This document shows, piece by piece, positions 13,032 to 25,685 of a stretch of 64,000 nt of DNA (the first letter of the stretch is position 1; every line of letters begins with the position of its first letter). A program made the translations under genes and the position numbers. A model generated the notes under the pieces. The model saw nothing but the letters and a program-made list of their open reading frames with translations, had not been told where the DNA came from and searched no databases. Origin of the DNA: Marisa cornuarietis (lineage: Eukaryota > Mollusca > Gastropoda > Architaenioglossa > Ampullariidae); assembly GCA_004794655.1 (NCBI GenBank), contig SMMW01000524.1:992001-1056000 (forward strand), read 5' to 3'.

Positions 13032-15656
13032 ATGGCTGCGTACTGTGTAAACACACTAACATGTGCGGAGAACATGCCGACTGAAGACCATCCGAAAGCA
13101 CAAGAGAACCTCAAATTATGTGGCCAGAATATGAAACCATCAAAACAATTGCTATATAGCGAAAAGTTTGACGGTATGTCGTCTTTTGTTTGTATTATAA
13201 CGAGCGTGTGCTCAGTCCTGCATGTTTAAAACTGCTATTTGCAAGAGGTAGTTACTCCTTACCAGCCGTCACGTTGCCTGCGCTCTGGCTCCCAGTCACG
13301 CTTCTGTCTCCCTGCAGTGGAAGACACAATCATGAAGCGCACTGGAGCCAGGGCCTTCACAAACGCTGCGCCTAAGCTGTGGAATGCCCTGCCATCGTCA
13401 CTGTCCATTATCACCTCAGCAACTACGTTTCGGAAAAGACTGAAGACTCATTTGTATACTTAAGACGGACTTCAACAACTAAGCATCACTTCTGTCTTTA
13501 TTATTTTTTACTTTCCTGTTGTTTTATTTTTTTCTTCTTTTCTGTTTTTGCTACGCAGTGATTATTCTTCTGAATGGATACCTGCGCATTACAAATGGAC
13601 ATCATCATCATCATGGATCCGTTAGTGTTATTAGTACTATATTATGATTGAGAGATCGAGATGCGATATAAACTCCAATATTAAGAATTATTTAAAATCT
13701 TAGAAGTGTCGAAAGTTGTTAAAGAGTGCGTGTAGCAGTTAAATTTGGTGCATATTTTGTGCAGCTGCTTTGAGTCAAAGTAGTCACTACAACAACTGTT
13801 CGTATCATGCCTGTCCACTGTTACTGCACTAAGCATTAAAACATGATCCACAGTATTAATGCTGTCAGATGTTGCATATTTACAGGTTGCCTTGAAGAAA
13901 AGCTGCTGGTCACCAGCAAAAATGCACAAAATTCCTGCCTGTTGACATACAGACCACAACCAAGTTCAGGTAATACTAATGATACTGCAGCTGAAGAATG
14001 ACAATCGAAAAAGGGTTTATCATGCAAACTAAACCAATAGTAATCTAAATATTCAGTAGGAGAATGATCTAGAATCTGCAATTTGAAATATTGTAAAATA
14101 AAGATCTATGAAAGTGCAGAGTAATATTGATGCCAATGAAGCATCACACTTCAGTGAAGCTGTAGGTGCCCATTGTCTGCTGCGAATTTTCATGTGACAG
14201 CATTTTTGTTTGCTCTGTTTAAAAATTCATGAGAAATAAGGTCGGGCATTTAAAACTGAGAGGTTGAATATAGTTTTCTAACAATGTTTAGATGACAATT
14301 TTTTTGTTGTTGGTAGTAGTAGTAGTAAACAGACATGGTTCAAATACTACATGCAACGTGATGAGCCAACATCAAAATTAGAATCACTTGGAGTGACGGT
14401 CCTATGTATAAATATTTCTTTGAAAAGGTCCTTGCTGGTCATTTAGGTAACCAGCTACTCAATGGCTTATCAATCAGGAGTTTGAAATTGCCAGTAGCAT
14501 TATATCCTAGTCCTAACCACATGCCTTGCTTTGTGATCTTACGTTATCTGTGATTGAGAAATTAATGCCCTGCTGTTGCAGTGCTCAGTCAAGTTCGAGA
14601 CTTTCTGCCCAAGCTTGCCTTGGCAAATGAGCAGTTGCAGAACTTATCACCCGAAGAAGCAGACATTGAAAACGTGGATGGACACGAAGGGCCTCTCATA
14701 GAAATGGTTAGCATTAACTGTACCCTTTGCATTACTGTACAATTTATCTTTTATATAAATTCATTGAATAATATTTTCAGACATGGTCGCTTTTCAGTTA
14801 TACGTTTTATAAACATTCATGCTGGAGAAGGGACAATGGTTCTTGTCACTGTGCAGTTCTTATACTCTTTGGAGGAATGTAATAACCTAAATCTCAAAAA
14901 GTTGTCTTACCAGGTCTTCATTATTTTAAAACAATGCTTTCAGAAGTTCATAGAGGTGTCTTCTTTTTATTGTAATGGAACTTTCTGGAAAAACTTTCTT
15001 ATTTAGATTTATTGTTGACATTTTCACTCCATTCTCTGGAAAGTATTGGTAAAACAGTTTTGTCTGGGTGTCGAAGTTATGACTTTTGGACAAGGGCATT
15101 TCAAGGGCTACAGTTAACTAATCCCAGGGTATAGGCTTCACCTCTATTTTTTGGTCAAGTGTCACCTGCTGTAGACATCTATCCTATTTTATGTTTAAAT
15201 TTTAAAAATATTATTAATTTTAATTAAAGTAGTATTGTAGATTTCTCATGGGTGAGTTAAACCCATTAAAGTAACATGCATATACAGCAGCCACGCACTT
15301 AACCATCACCCATGGGGTAGATGCTGGATAAATGTAGTGTCTAGTTTCTTTTATATGTTATGTATATGTTAGCTTACCTGTGGGTTTTTTTTTTCACTTT
15401 TTTGCATTTCTTGCTTCAGAGCCTGGCTTTAGTGCCTGGGATGGACAGTGACACAGAAAGCGACACAGAAAGTGACAGTACTGATGATCTAAGTAGTGCT
15501 TCTGAGGACACTGGTGATACAGATCTGAATAGGAAACCTTGCCAAAAACAAAAGGCATGCATTGAGGAACTACCAAACAGGGACATTGAAAAAAACACAG
15601 ATGACAGAGAGAGTGTGCCCAGTGTGGAATCAGAAAACAGAGAGGTAGTTTTGTGA
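13032..15656 (+). CDS. NOPCHAP1: NOPCHAP1-like NOP protein chaperone, three exons
   Basis: The vertebrate homologue (formerly C12orf45) helps assemble box C/D snoRNPs by bridging NOP58 and the R2TP chaperone. Exons are 13032-13173, 14582-14706 and 15420-15656. Phases join cleanly to 167 residues, a length near that of the human protein (about 185). The core is recognisable: LSQVRDFLPKLALANEQL (49-66), then DIENVDGHEGPLIEM (75-89), then LALVPGMDS. After it comes a serine- and acid-rich tail (DSDTESDTESDSTDD), as in the family. A polyadenylation signal AATAAA lies at 15814-15819. The first intron carries a LINE 3' fragment. It is head-to-head with SLC41. The recognition rests on the conserved core, as the N-terminal 47 residues are not distinctive. 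Confidence 0.88.
13207..13613 (+). mobile_element. LINE 3' end, copy 1 of 2
   Basis: Located in NOPCHAP1 intron 1. The frame at 13239-13463 encodes the typical C-terminus of a CR1/L2/jockey-type reverse transcriptase: LPALRS-like text, then ARAFTNAAPKLWNALPSSLS and FRKRLKTHLYT. A stretch at 13550-13613 ends in a CAT trinucleotide run, the usual short-repeat tail of such LINEs. It is strongly similar to 50290-50733 throughout, including the untranslated tail. It is truncated at the 5' side and non-functional. Confidence 0.85.
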
Positions 15657-15813
15657 CCAAATTTCTGGAAGGAAAGCGGTGGATCAAATAAGGAATGAAA
15701 TGTGCAAAAACAATGATATGCGCTTTTAAGAGACTGGTGATTCTTCATGAGAATTGGGTTGTATGCTCTGTGATCCTTTTTGTTTCCATATATAAAGGAG
15801 TTTGATTACCATG

Positions 15814-15819
15814 AATAAA
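15814..15819 (+). terminator. NOPCHAP1 polyadenylation signal
   Basis: AATAAA lies 158 bases after the NOPCHAP1 stop codon. It is the first canonical signal on that strand. Confidence 0.65.
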
Positions 15820-16539
15820 AAGTCTTTAAATTCTCTGGAGTTTATAGAAATATCTGATTTCAAATTTTAATTGAAAATTCAAAACCAACTGATGCTACAG
15901 GTGTAGTATAAAAATTGGTTCTGGAATGTATGGAAATGAACCTGTGCCTGACAGGCTGAGTTGCTTTTGTTCTCCTGCGATTTTTTCATTTTTTTGTGCA
16001 ACGTCTTTGTTGTTTCGTACTCTTAGGTTTCTTTTAGTTACAAGTTGTATTTGTTTCTCTTCAGCTTTCCTTCGTTATTGTTTTACTACTTGTAATTGCC
16101 TTGCTTTCTGTTTGTTTTTTGTTTTTTTTTTTTTTGCAGATTTTACTTTTAAGAGTTGCATTCTCCATCATTAGATTTTAGATCTGATTCTTTATCTCCT
16201 TTTCTTGTTGCTCATTCTGTTTTCCCTTCTCTGAAACTTAGCCTAACTTTAAATCCTCATCATTTCTAATATGTTTTATCGTTTTTGTCTTACTGTATAT
16301 TTTGTGTATCCTCCCTGTTCTTGTAGTAGTCATGTTTATATCAGCCACTTCTGAACAGTGTCTTATGTTCGCTCGGCTTGATCCTGTGGTTGCACTGTAT
16401 TGTGATGACCTTCCCTGCCATAGACCTCACAGAGTTCACGTTTCTATTGGCTTCGTTGTTTGTGATCGATTACCCATGTCACATTCACAAACAGGTCTGA
16501 TCAGCCACATGTCAACGTTTTTTTTTTTTTTAATATAAA
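15820..16539. other. T-rich intergenic stretch
   Basis: It is dominated by T-rich low-complexity sequence (15960-16300), with a more balanced section at 16300-16510. It contains no recognisable coding frame and ends in a T-run at 16519-16531, directly before the LINE. Confidence 0.5.
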
Positions 16540-17862
16540 GGCCGCCACCAACCAGAAAGAATCAACTCACGGATGCACTTTTCGTCGAGGAATTTGCAGA
16601 TTTCCTTGAGCATGCCAACAGCTTGAAAGGATCATTTCTTATTGTTGATGACTTTTATCTTCATTTCACCACACCAACACAATTCTATGTGTTGAAAGTG
16701 CTCAATATTATTTGAATATTCAATCTACTAGCACAGGCTGTCTCTGAACTCATTCACATTTGGGGTCACATTGTGGACTGAGTGGTCTACAGAGAGGGAG
16801 GTTGTCTTCTTAAGTCATCAACCGTTGACCATTTTTGTGTGTTGTGCACATTGGACCTTGCCAAACCAACCATGCTGTATGCTTATAAGGAAATGCGTAG
16901 CCTGGCCTCATTAAACATTCTGCCTGAATCCAGAATTACTGAGCTGTTCGGCACTATCCATACTACACTGGATAGTCATGCCCCAATGACCCATCGCCTT
17001 GTCTCCAGGCATCCCCCCTCACTGTGGGTCCTGAGCTTCTGGAAGCCAAACATGAATGGAGACAAGCAGAGTGGGAGTGGCGAGTAACTAGACTCAACGT
17101 GCACCATCAGATCATATTACATTGTTCACTGTGCGAAGTCAATGTTCTACTCTGAAAAAATACTTTCCTGTAAAACCGCTAAACACTTATTTAATGCTAG
17201 CAACAGTTTGCTTAGAAAAACCACTAGTACTCCACTCCTGTCAGTGTTTCCTGCACAAGAACTCCCACAGAAATTTGCTGATTTCTTCACCAATAAGATT
17301 GTATAGATACACCAGAAGCTTGACTGCTGTTGTTCCATCTTCTTCTGTATCAGAAACAGTCTACAATGGCCCTAAGTTATGTAGTTTTGAACCAGTTAGT
17401 GAACAGCTTGTTAAGGAAATATGTCTGAGTAGTAGCCCCAAAACATGAACTCAATCCTATTCCCTCCTCTCTGCTTGTCAATTGTCTAGATGTCCTGTTA
17501 CCACATATAACCTATATCATTAATGCTTCTCTTTTGCAATGTTTGGGCACTTTCCTCCTAAGTTCAGGTCGGCTATTGTTCATCCACTTATGAAGAAACC
17601 ATCTTTAGATCATAACTGCTTAAGCAATTACAGACCAGCTTCAAACCTGTCCTTTCTGTCTGTGGAAAAGATTGTTCTTTCCCAGCTTATTGTGCATGTG
17701 GAGCAAAATCATCTTAATCCCTTCCAGTCGGCATATAGAAAAGTTTATGGTACTGAATCTGCACTTCTAAAAGTTGTAAATGATCTAGTCCTTGGTGCTG
17801 ACAATGACAAAGTGTCATCTCTGGTGTTGTTAGACTTGTCAGCAGCATTTGATACTGTAGAT

Positions 17863-18957
17863 CCGCGTTTATCAACCGGTGGTACGTGTACCCCTAGGGG
17901 TACGCAGCGACATAAAGTTATCTACTGGAAAAACAGAATTTCTGCTGGACATCTTGCAATCTCCCCAAAAATTTCATGTTTTTTGTGAAGACTCGAACAT
18001 CGAGGTTTTATTCTTTCCTAGTATCAAAGCATTGATCATCAATCATTTGAAGAATCTGGAAAATGAAATTCTCCGATATTTTCCTGAAATTGAAACAGAT
18101 GGTGCCCAGAACAACTGGATTTTGGATCCTTTTTGTGAAAACGATGTTGAGACAGTAGAACTTTCTGATGACTTGAAAGAGAATTTATTTGAAATTGCGG
18201 CGGACAGAACTTGGAAAGCAAGAATGGACAGCAATGTCATGTGGGAGATTTCTGGCACAGTGTGTGTAAGGAATATGAAGACTTGAGTAATGCAGCATTG
18301 TCAGCTGTTACCTTTTCCATCAAGTATTTATGTCAAAGTGCTTTCTCGGCTTTGACTGCAATAAAAACTAAAGAACGAAACCAACTTCAGCCTGAAGGTG
18401 ATATTATACTAGCCGTCAGCAGCATCCATCCTCGCATCAAATCTTTGATGGCACAAAACAAGCCCAAGTATTGCATTAGAAACGTAAGCAAACACCATTA
18501 TGAAAATAAGTACTTTTATGCATGAACTTACACGCGAGGGGTACCCGTGGAGGGCATGGACATACACCCTTTGGGCGTCATCATCATCATCATCAGTCAT
18601 TGTGCCGTCTGGCGTGTGAGGCAACAGCTAGAGATCTCCATCTGGTTCTGTCTGCTGCTGTTCTGGGGGCTGTTTCGAGTGATAGGCCTCTGTTCTTGAG
18701 CTCCTTTTTGATGGCTCGCCTCCATGTCTCTTTGGGCCTCCCTCCCTTGCCGTCATAGGGCCAGTTGTCTGGACTGCTTCACTCCTTCTACCAGATGAAG
18801 TTGTTTTTCTAGCCGTTGTTTCCGTAGCATAAAAGTTTTTACGGGATAGGGTTGCTAGCCCTATGCCCAACCCTCCTCCTTTCTCATCCGGGCTTGGGAC
18901 TGGCAATGGTGGAGTTCCCTTTGGGGGTACAGTTGCAAAAAAGGTTGAGAATCTCTG
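17863..18957 (+). mobile_element. hAT transposon remnant (Charlie/ZBED-like)
   Basis: The element is flanked by an exact 8-bp duplication, CTGTAGAT, at 17855-17862 and 18958-18965. This is the size hAT transposases make. The ends form imperfect inverted repeats: CCGCGTTTATCAACC on the left and CAGAGATTCTCAACC read inward from the right, 11 of 15 matching. The inside encodes the transposase C-terminus in two frames (17879-18286 and 18211-18525). It includes SAFSALTAIKTKERNQL and a following ILAVSSIHPRIKSL, as in the hAT dimerisation region shared with domesticated ZBED5/FAM200 proteins. Only about 200 residues of transposase remain. The element sits inside the LINE reverse transcriptase. Confidence 0.9.
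18553..18908 (-). mobile_element. LINE 3' fragment nested inside the hAT element
   Basis: On the minus strand the translation shows the C-terminal signature of RTE/jockey-type LINEs (KNFYATETTARKTTSSGRRS, then GGPKRHGGEPSKRSS) followed by a TGATGATG run near 18574-18598. GTGGAG occurs at both edges (18547-18552 and 18909-18914) and is a plausible 6-bp target-site duplication. Removing the insert would join hAT sequence to hAT sequence. Confidence 0.8.
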
Positions 18958-19748
18958 CTGTAGATCATTCTATACTTCTACACAGACTTCAGCACTCTTG
19001 GTATTCATGATGTTTCTTTGTCCTGGTTTCGATATTATCTCATGGACCAAACCCAGACTGTATGTGAATGATGCTTACGCAGGTGCTTCTGTCCTGAGAT
19101 ATGGTGTCCTGCAGGGATCTGTATTGTGTCCTATACTTTTTGTGTTATATACCTCCCCTCTGTCTGATGTTATGTCATGCCATGTCACATGTGAGTTATG
19201 CTGATGATCCAACGCTGCTCGCCTCATCTGCAGACCATCTAGATATGAATAGATATCACCTATCATAAGGCTGCTAATCGTGGACAGTACAGCCTACAAT
19301 CTTTCCACTTCAACTTACTCTGCCGTTTCTGGCACTGGTCCTCAGTACCTCTCCAAACTCACTCCCATCTATACACCTGCACAACCTTTTTGCTCATCTG
19401 ACACCAAGTTTCTTTGAGTCCCACTAACTAAGACAAAGACCTAAGGACAGAGATCTTTCTCCTACCAAGCCCCATCAACTTGGAATTGATTACCCATCAG
19501 CCTTCATCACTCTGATTCTCTTGCCTCCTTTAAGTGCGACTTCACTGCGACCATGTCCTGACCATTAGCCTGTATAGTGTGTGTCTGTAAATTACTTTGT
19601 GTAGGAACACTGTCTATTGTAGAAGTGAGCATGTCTGTTATATGTGAATATGGATACATAGTTGTTAATGATTAAGTCTATATGATTTATGTAAAGCGCT
19701 ATGAGCAAATCTTTGGAAAGGCTATATAAATCCTCATTATTATTATTA

Positions 19749-20500
19749 ATTGTACCAAGACAGCATAATACATTTTAAGTGTATGAGCACACATTTTAAA
19801 TTTATTTAGTTACTGGCTTTGCCTTATAAAGTATGAACTCCCTACAGCATTTTGTGCAAAACTCAGAAGCCACAACAAAAAAGGTAAAGTATTAACAAAC
19901 TTGCAGGCAGAGGTTCCTGTTAAATAATTATTGTACATATATGTGTACATATATAAATGGAGGTCAAGGGAATATAGTAAACATGTTATGCAACACTATA
20001 ACCAAACCTAATTATGATAATAATATTAAAATCCCAGTGAACACCTAATTACAAACATGATAATTCTGTCTGGAGAGTTTGTCTGCCTCCCATCAGGCCG
20101 CCGATTCCATGTACCTGCATGCAGCACCAACAGATTGAGGCTATCCTTTGTTGTTTCAGCCATGTGACTTCTGAATGTTACTGTGTGCGAATGAATGCAG
20201 CTGTCTGAACCATGAAAGTACAAGTCTGTTTGGCGGATACGGATATGTTTTATTGTTTTGTGCTTTCATGCTGAGCTGCTCCAAATAGTCCTTTGGGATA
20301 AACAAAGTTTTATAATGCATACAAAGAAATATTCTTTCTAAATCTGCAAACACAAAAATCCAAAGAATTTTTGTGCAATAAATTCTTGAATGTTTAAGCC
20401 CCCTTTAAATGAAAAAACAAGTATTCCAGTTTGAGGAATAAAAGCCAACAACCAGACCAGTTAAGCATCCAGTTGCGAAAACAGCTCACACAGGCCTTGC
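19749..20500. other. intergenic stretch
   Basis: There is no coding signal. It contains one interspersed repeat copy at 20100-20290 and otherwise AT-rich unique-looking sequence. Confidence 0.5.
20100..20290. repeat. interspersed repeat, copy 2 of 2
   Basis: Matches 1717-1860 in the same orientation and is about 45 bases longer in the middle. Shared text includes ACCAACAGATTGAGGCT, GTCTGTTTGGCGGATA and TATTGTTTTGTGCTTTCAT. Unclassified. Confidence 0.55.
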
Positions 20501-21289
20501 TTTATTGGTACCTTTATTGAATTTTTGTAACATTGTGATAATAAAAACGTGTAAAAGAACAATGCTTAGGTGATTCCATCCAGCAGAATAGATTACTTGG
20601 TTCAAACATTTTTAAAAAAAGGTAAAAGGGCCCATAACCAAGCATACATGGACAGTAAATTGTAAGTGGTCTACTGTGGCTAGAACAGCATATGGAATGT
20701 ATAGTCCAACCACAGACGTGTATAGGTGGACTGCTGTCTGCCGTGACCAACGCTTAGCCTCTTGGGAAGTCCTATGCTGTTAGTCTTGGCAAGCTTAAAT
20801 AATGAATGTGACTAAGCCGGAAGCTTTGTAAACACCAGCCTCATTCTATAACTTAACTGAAAAAAAAAAATCGTCTGCAAGTAGTCCAGTAATACAAGTT
20901 CATGGTCCAACCATCTCTTTTATCTTCACCAATTAACCTGTACCATCTGCTGGAAGAGCTGAGGCAGTTTCCTAATCACATGCCCAGGCACTGAAGACCC
21001 ATGATCATCTACACTTAAGAAAACTGACCACAGTATAGTGTGTCTCCACATTACAATTTTGTGCAAAATTAAATCTACAAAATGAACTAAATCTAGCGAA
21101 CATAATACTTAAGCACTTCTTTCCACTAATATAACAGCAACCCACATGTATATTTTCTATGCAGTGTTTGAAAATCTGTTGGAAGATTAAGGGGACAGTT
21201 TAGGTAATTTTTAGTTGTCTTCTACATCTTGGCAGAAATTGTCAAATATACAAAAATTATGGGTGATGATAGTCCTACAACTGTAGTTA

Positions 21290-21545
21290 TAGGAGAGGAA
21301 CATAAGAGCCCTCATTTATCTAGGGGGTGGGGGCAGTTTCTGTGACGGCCATGCCCATCTTCCATCACTGCTTTATCATTCCCAACCCCCTAAAAAGTCG
21401 GGTACCCTCTCCACATTTGGACCAACCAGAGGGATGGTGCATCACATGGGTATCAAACCACTGTGTCTTTGGGTTCAGATGATGCTGCTTGAACAACTAG
21501 GCTACCCATCCCCTCCCAGAAATGCTTGAATTTGCCATGCAAGCA
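21290..21545 (-). mobile_element. tRNA-derived SINE
   Basis: Read on the minus strand, it has an RNA polymerase III A box, TAGCCTAGTTG (plus 21494-21504). About 45 bases later comes a B box, GGTTTGATACC (plus 21449-21459), one base off consensus. A non-tRNA body of about 160 bases follows. This order is diagnostic of a SINE head. No flanking duplication was identified. Confidence 0.7.
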
Positions 21546-24500
21546 CACAAAACATTAGCCACATTTGAATGTACTCGTTTTTGTACCCAAATAAAATTAT
21601 TCTAGTTGCCTAAAAAGGACAAATTTGAACTGCAATATAATATTTTAGCATAAATGTCATGAATGATATAAATGCAGTTTATCTGTTATTGTATTGTACA
21701 ATGTAATATAAATCATTGCATGCTACAACTAGGTGTTGTATGCATAGTGTCAAGAAGGAACGGGAGGTAGGTCGCTCACTTATCCACTGCAAGCAGACTA
21801 TCACAGACCTTTACGGTCTCCCTTATTGCATACTGAGGTGAATTTCACATACACCTGGCAAATTCAATTATGTAGCATGTTTTCCTTTCTGTCACTACTG
21901 CAAAACATACATTTTGAAAAAAGAAAAAAATTGTAGGTTAAAAGTTATACAGTAATATGTTTTTTAAGATTTATTGCTAAAACAGTTAAAAACAGTGATA
22001 TTGCATTTAATGCTTATTGTGCTTATATTTAATCATAGGGTGCTGAAAAATTCCATGTTATTAGACCTTCCAACAAGTTATACCTCATTATTCACAGGCT
22101 TGCAGTTTTAGGTGGTTATTGTGATTAAAAAAAATACAATCCCAGATAAGAAATTTGGATTAATTTTTCTGTATGAAAAATTCAAAAACCTGAAGACTTT
22201 TTAATGATTTTTACCTGAACTGTCCCTTTAAATCATGAGAGATGTCCCTATGGATTTGAAATAAGTGTCTGAAATGTGTCCAAGCAACCCATCATAAATG
22301 ACTGTGTTCATTTATAAGATCAGAAATATGTAAAAGGCATATCTCAAATAAATTGTATAAAATCTCATAATTTAATTGTAAAGATGTTTTACTTATTAAA
22401 AAAAGGAGAAATACTTGGAATTCAATAAAAATGGAAATTATAATATAGAGTATACATTCTGCAGTTAACTGATCTGCAACTGGACGATGGACATGCCACA
22501 TTTTTTTTTTTTTTTTGTCATGAACATGGTTTCAGAATAGCAGGCTATTGCTGCCTCTTGATATTCAGACTCAAATCAGCACATAGATAAAGCCATAATT
22601 TCCAAACACAATTTTATAGAATATAGTGTATAGAATCCTGAAATGCATTTGTGCTTTTAGGATTCACTCATGCAAGGAATGCATATAATCTACAGCTGTC
22701 TTGCCATATAATTTCACAATGGTCATGACCATACAGGAAAAAAATAATTGATTTTTAATGAACCTATTCTCAACAAGGAAGACAAAACATGAGCACAAGT
22801 TCCATTTTTGATTTAATGAGATATTTTAGCTTTATCCAGCCTTCATACAAGGCAGTGTTGCTAAAGCTACTTGCTAACATTACTGAAAGTCTCCTTGAAA
22901 CGTCACAGGATATACTAAATTATATTCACTATATTTCTGAAATAAGGCAAAGAACTTCATTTCACTGGCTGTGACAAGAGAAAAGAAAAAAAAATCAGAT
23001 CAGCAAGATTGATGATGCCGATAAGTTGAAGGTAAGCAACTGTGAGAAGTGGCAGATCTTGTGTAACATATAGCAGCTTGTCACATCACTGGAGTCTATG
23101 ATAGCTTCCAGAGCGATTAACAGAACAACGGTGGGAGGAGACTGAGAAACACTGAAGCAGCCCTCTTTAAAGAAGTCATGGTAAACTTCTAGTATGATCA
23201 TTTGCTCCAGGATTCTCTCATTCTTCCTATCTTTCTCTTTCCCATGTATGCACACAAACACACACACAAAGTACATTTGTATGGATTTTGGGGAATTAAC
23301 ATTTGAAAATGGTATAAGTACTGCAAGAAAAAAAATAGCAATAAAAAGTGTCAGATAACTGCAATAAAAAGTTTAATCAGAATCTTTATTTTTTTAAAAT
23401 GCAATGTACTGTTTGGGGACTAGGTGGGGAGGGATAGATGCTGTACACTGAGCCAGCAATTATGCCCATATCCCGGCAAAACAGCTGGCCCAGTGCCATA
23501 TGCAGAAAAAGAACATTATAGATGAGATCAGGTCTGAACCAAAATGCCTCACTGAAACTGAACTGACGACAAGTGCTCAACGATTGCACAGTCAGATTAT
23601 TACCTCTGTGTAATATAAAACTCATTTAAATAGCTTTAATGAGGAAGTAACAGATTTATTGTATTAGACTCATTAGACTGCAAAAATCATTGCTAGAGTA
23701 ATGGTTCAACTGTTCGATATTAAAACATTGATGAGGTGTAAAATAGGTAAGTTTTACAATTCCTCTACTATAAAATAAAACTGTCTATGGAATGTACTAA
23801 GAAGCAATTTTTTTCCATATTAATTTCCTGTCATATTCTTCAAAGCTTTGTCATTAACCATTTTCTTTTCAAGGTAGAAAATGTTACCCCGTGCTAAACA
23901 ATATGACATAATGTTGACACACCCTGGTGCCACATATGTGCACATCAAAATCACCAAAACGTAAAACGTTTCTAATTTTAAAATACATTCTGATCAATAC
24001 ATATCTAATATTGTTCTAGTGTTTGGATCTTTAAAAACACAAATAGTTTGGAAAAATACAGAAAAACTGATTCATGAAATCTTACAAAGGATAAAAGGGA
24101 GTTTTAATTTCTTGACATTAAACATAGATTAACATCGTTATAAAGTAACACCCATGCAGCATCTAGCAAAACACATTAAAAGTAGAGAAGCAAGACAAAA
24201 TAAAAAAGCTTTTGTCACTGCTTGTTCGTAGTCACAACCAAAATCTGGCCTTATTCTCCATGTATATTGCATGTCAAATAAATATCACTGATGCTTGGAA
24301 ATAATAACTTTATAACATTACTAATTTTAAAATTATTTGAACTATCCATTCAATCAGCTGTTATCATGTATTTTCAACAAAATTTGCTTTGATTTCAGTG
24401 TGTAAGATTATCATGCATATGTTTTCTATCCAAGCAAATGTTTGCTGGACAAAGATGTCCTTGAATTTAAAAAATCCAGAAGACTTTCTCCTACGAAAGA

Positions 24501-25399
24501 AAGAAATGTCTAAATATTAAAAGTGCACTCTTTAATCCCTTCTCAGCATTATCACACATGGAATTTGTTGCAAAAAGGATAGAATAAATTTATGTGTAAA
24601 TTTGAAAGACAGTAACAGCATTTCTGCTTATTGGTTGACAAAGGCACATTAGCACAAGCTTCACCATTATTCTCTCTCCTCTGGTACATGCATCAAAACA
24701 TTCATACAACCCACCTGTATCAAAAGGCAACAACTACTGCACAATGGCTGATGTATGTGCTAACATCTCAAAGACCAAAACAAGCCAACTTCTGGTCTGT
24801 GTGTGTTTTGGGGTGGGTGGGGGGGGGTTAAAAACAAAATGGCAACTTCAACACATTTTTCTTGTGCGCATCAAGATGAGATGCAAAGAATTTGATGTGT
24901 ATTTGGTCTGGGATATTCTTAGCACCTTCACATTTCAAGCCATCCTCCACTTTTTTATATATTTGACAAATTACATGGTTTACAACAATCCTGAGGATTG
25001 CAAAAGCCTCAGGAAAAAACAGCAATCTTCTGCTGGTAAAATGACAGATTTGATCAAACAAATTTTTATACTTTTTTGGTATTTGTCATAACAGAACTAC
25101 AATACACTGATGCACACATTTAGGTTCCCATCTCTTCTAATTGATATGGTTTTGATGGTGTAGGCTTATCTATGTATTATGATAACATAAAAGTTTAGCT
25201 CTCTTTCTGTTCATGGGTGAGAATATTTGAATATTTACATCTCCTAAGCATTCTTCAAATCTGGGAAATTAGTATCGTCATTAACTTAATCAAACTAGAG
25301 ACTGTCCTAACTAAATATTTGAATAAATTTTCAAAATATTCTGGCCAAACACAATTTCTAATGAAAAAGTCCTTCCAAGAGCCAGCTGCACAAATATGA

Positions 25400-25685
25400 C
25401 AACCATAATCCAAAATGAAGATGGAGATGGCTAGGGCATGTGTGCAGAAACCAGAGGCACCACCCTGAATAGCCTTTATTGGACAGCTGATGGCAAGAGG
25501 AAATGTGGTCAGCCAAAAGAAACACAGTGAAGGTCAGTAGAGAGAGAGAGAGCTAAAGGACAAGAAACTGACCTGGCAGAACACAGCTAGACTAGCTGCT
25601 GACAGACAAAAATGGAGGTCTCTAGTGGATGCATTATGTACCACTGTGCTACAAAGAGGACTAAGTATTTCATTGTCAGGAACTG
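25400..25685 (+). mobile_element. LINE 3' fragment
   Basis: The broken plus-strand translation gives WRWLGHVCRNQRHHPE near 25415, then KRNTVK, then RELKDKKLTWQNTARLAADR and QKWRSLVDALCTT near 25545-25650. This is the usual C-terminal text of RTE/jockey-type LINE polyproteins. Only the tail is present, with frameshifts and stops. Confidence 0.8.

Larger units (their letters stand above)
16540..19748 (+). mobile_element. degenerate L2/CR1-like LINE, interrupted by a hAT element
   Basis: A 5'-truncated non-LTR retrotransposon in broken frames. The endonuclease end (about 16550-16850) includes FVEEFADFLEHANSLKGSFL, then an altered GDFN-type motif that reads DDFY, then SSTVDHF. Linker text follows (ITELFGTIHTTLDSHAPMTH). 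Reverse transcriptase starts near 17590 (NYRPASNLSFLSVEKI, FQSAYRK, LDLSAAFDTVD). It is interrupted at 17862 and resumes at 18966 with SWFRYYL, YGVLQGSVLCPILFVLY and the YADD catalytic box near 19196. The C-terminus (YLSKLTPIYTP, SYQAPSTWN) is at about 19330-19550. The 3' end has AAAGCGCTATGAGCAAATC and a TTA repeat at 19736-19748. Stops and frameshifts show it is dead. Confidence 0.9.

Noticed and set aside
15394..15748. Two minus-strand frames of about 100 codons over NOPCHAP1 exon 3
   Set aside because: They are antisense shadows of the repetitive serine- and acid-coding exon.
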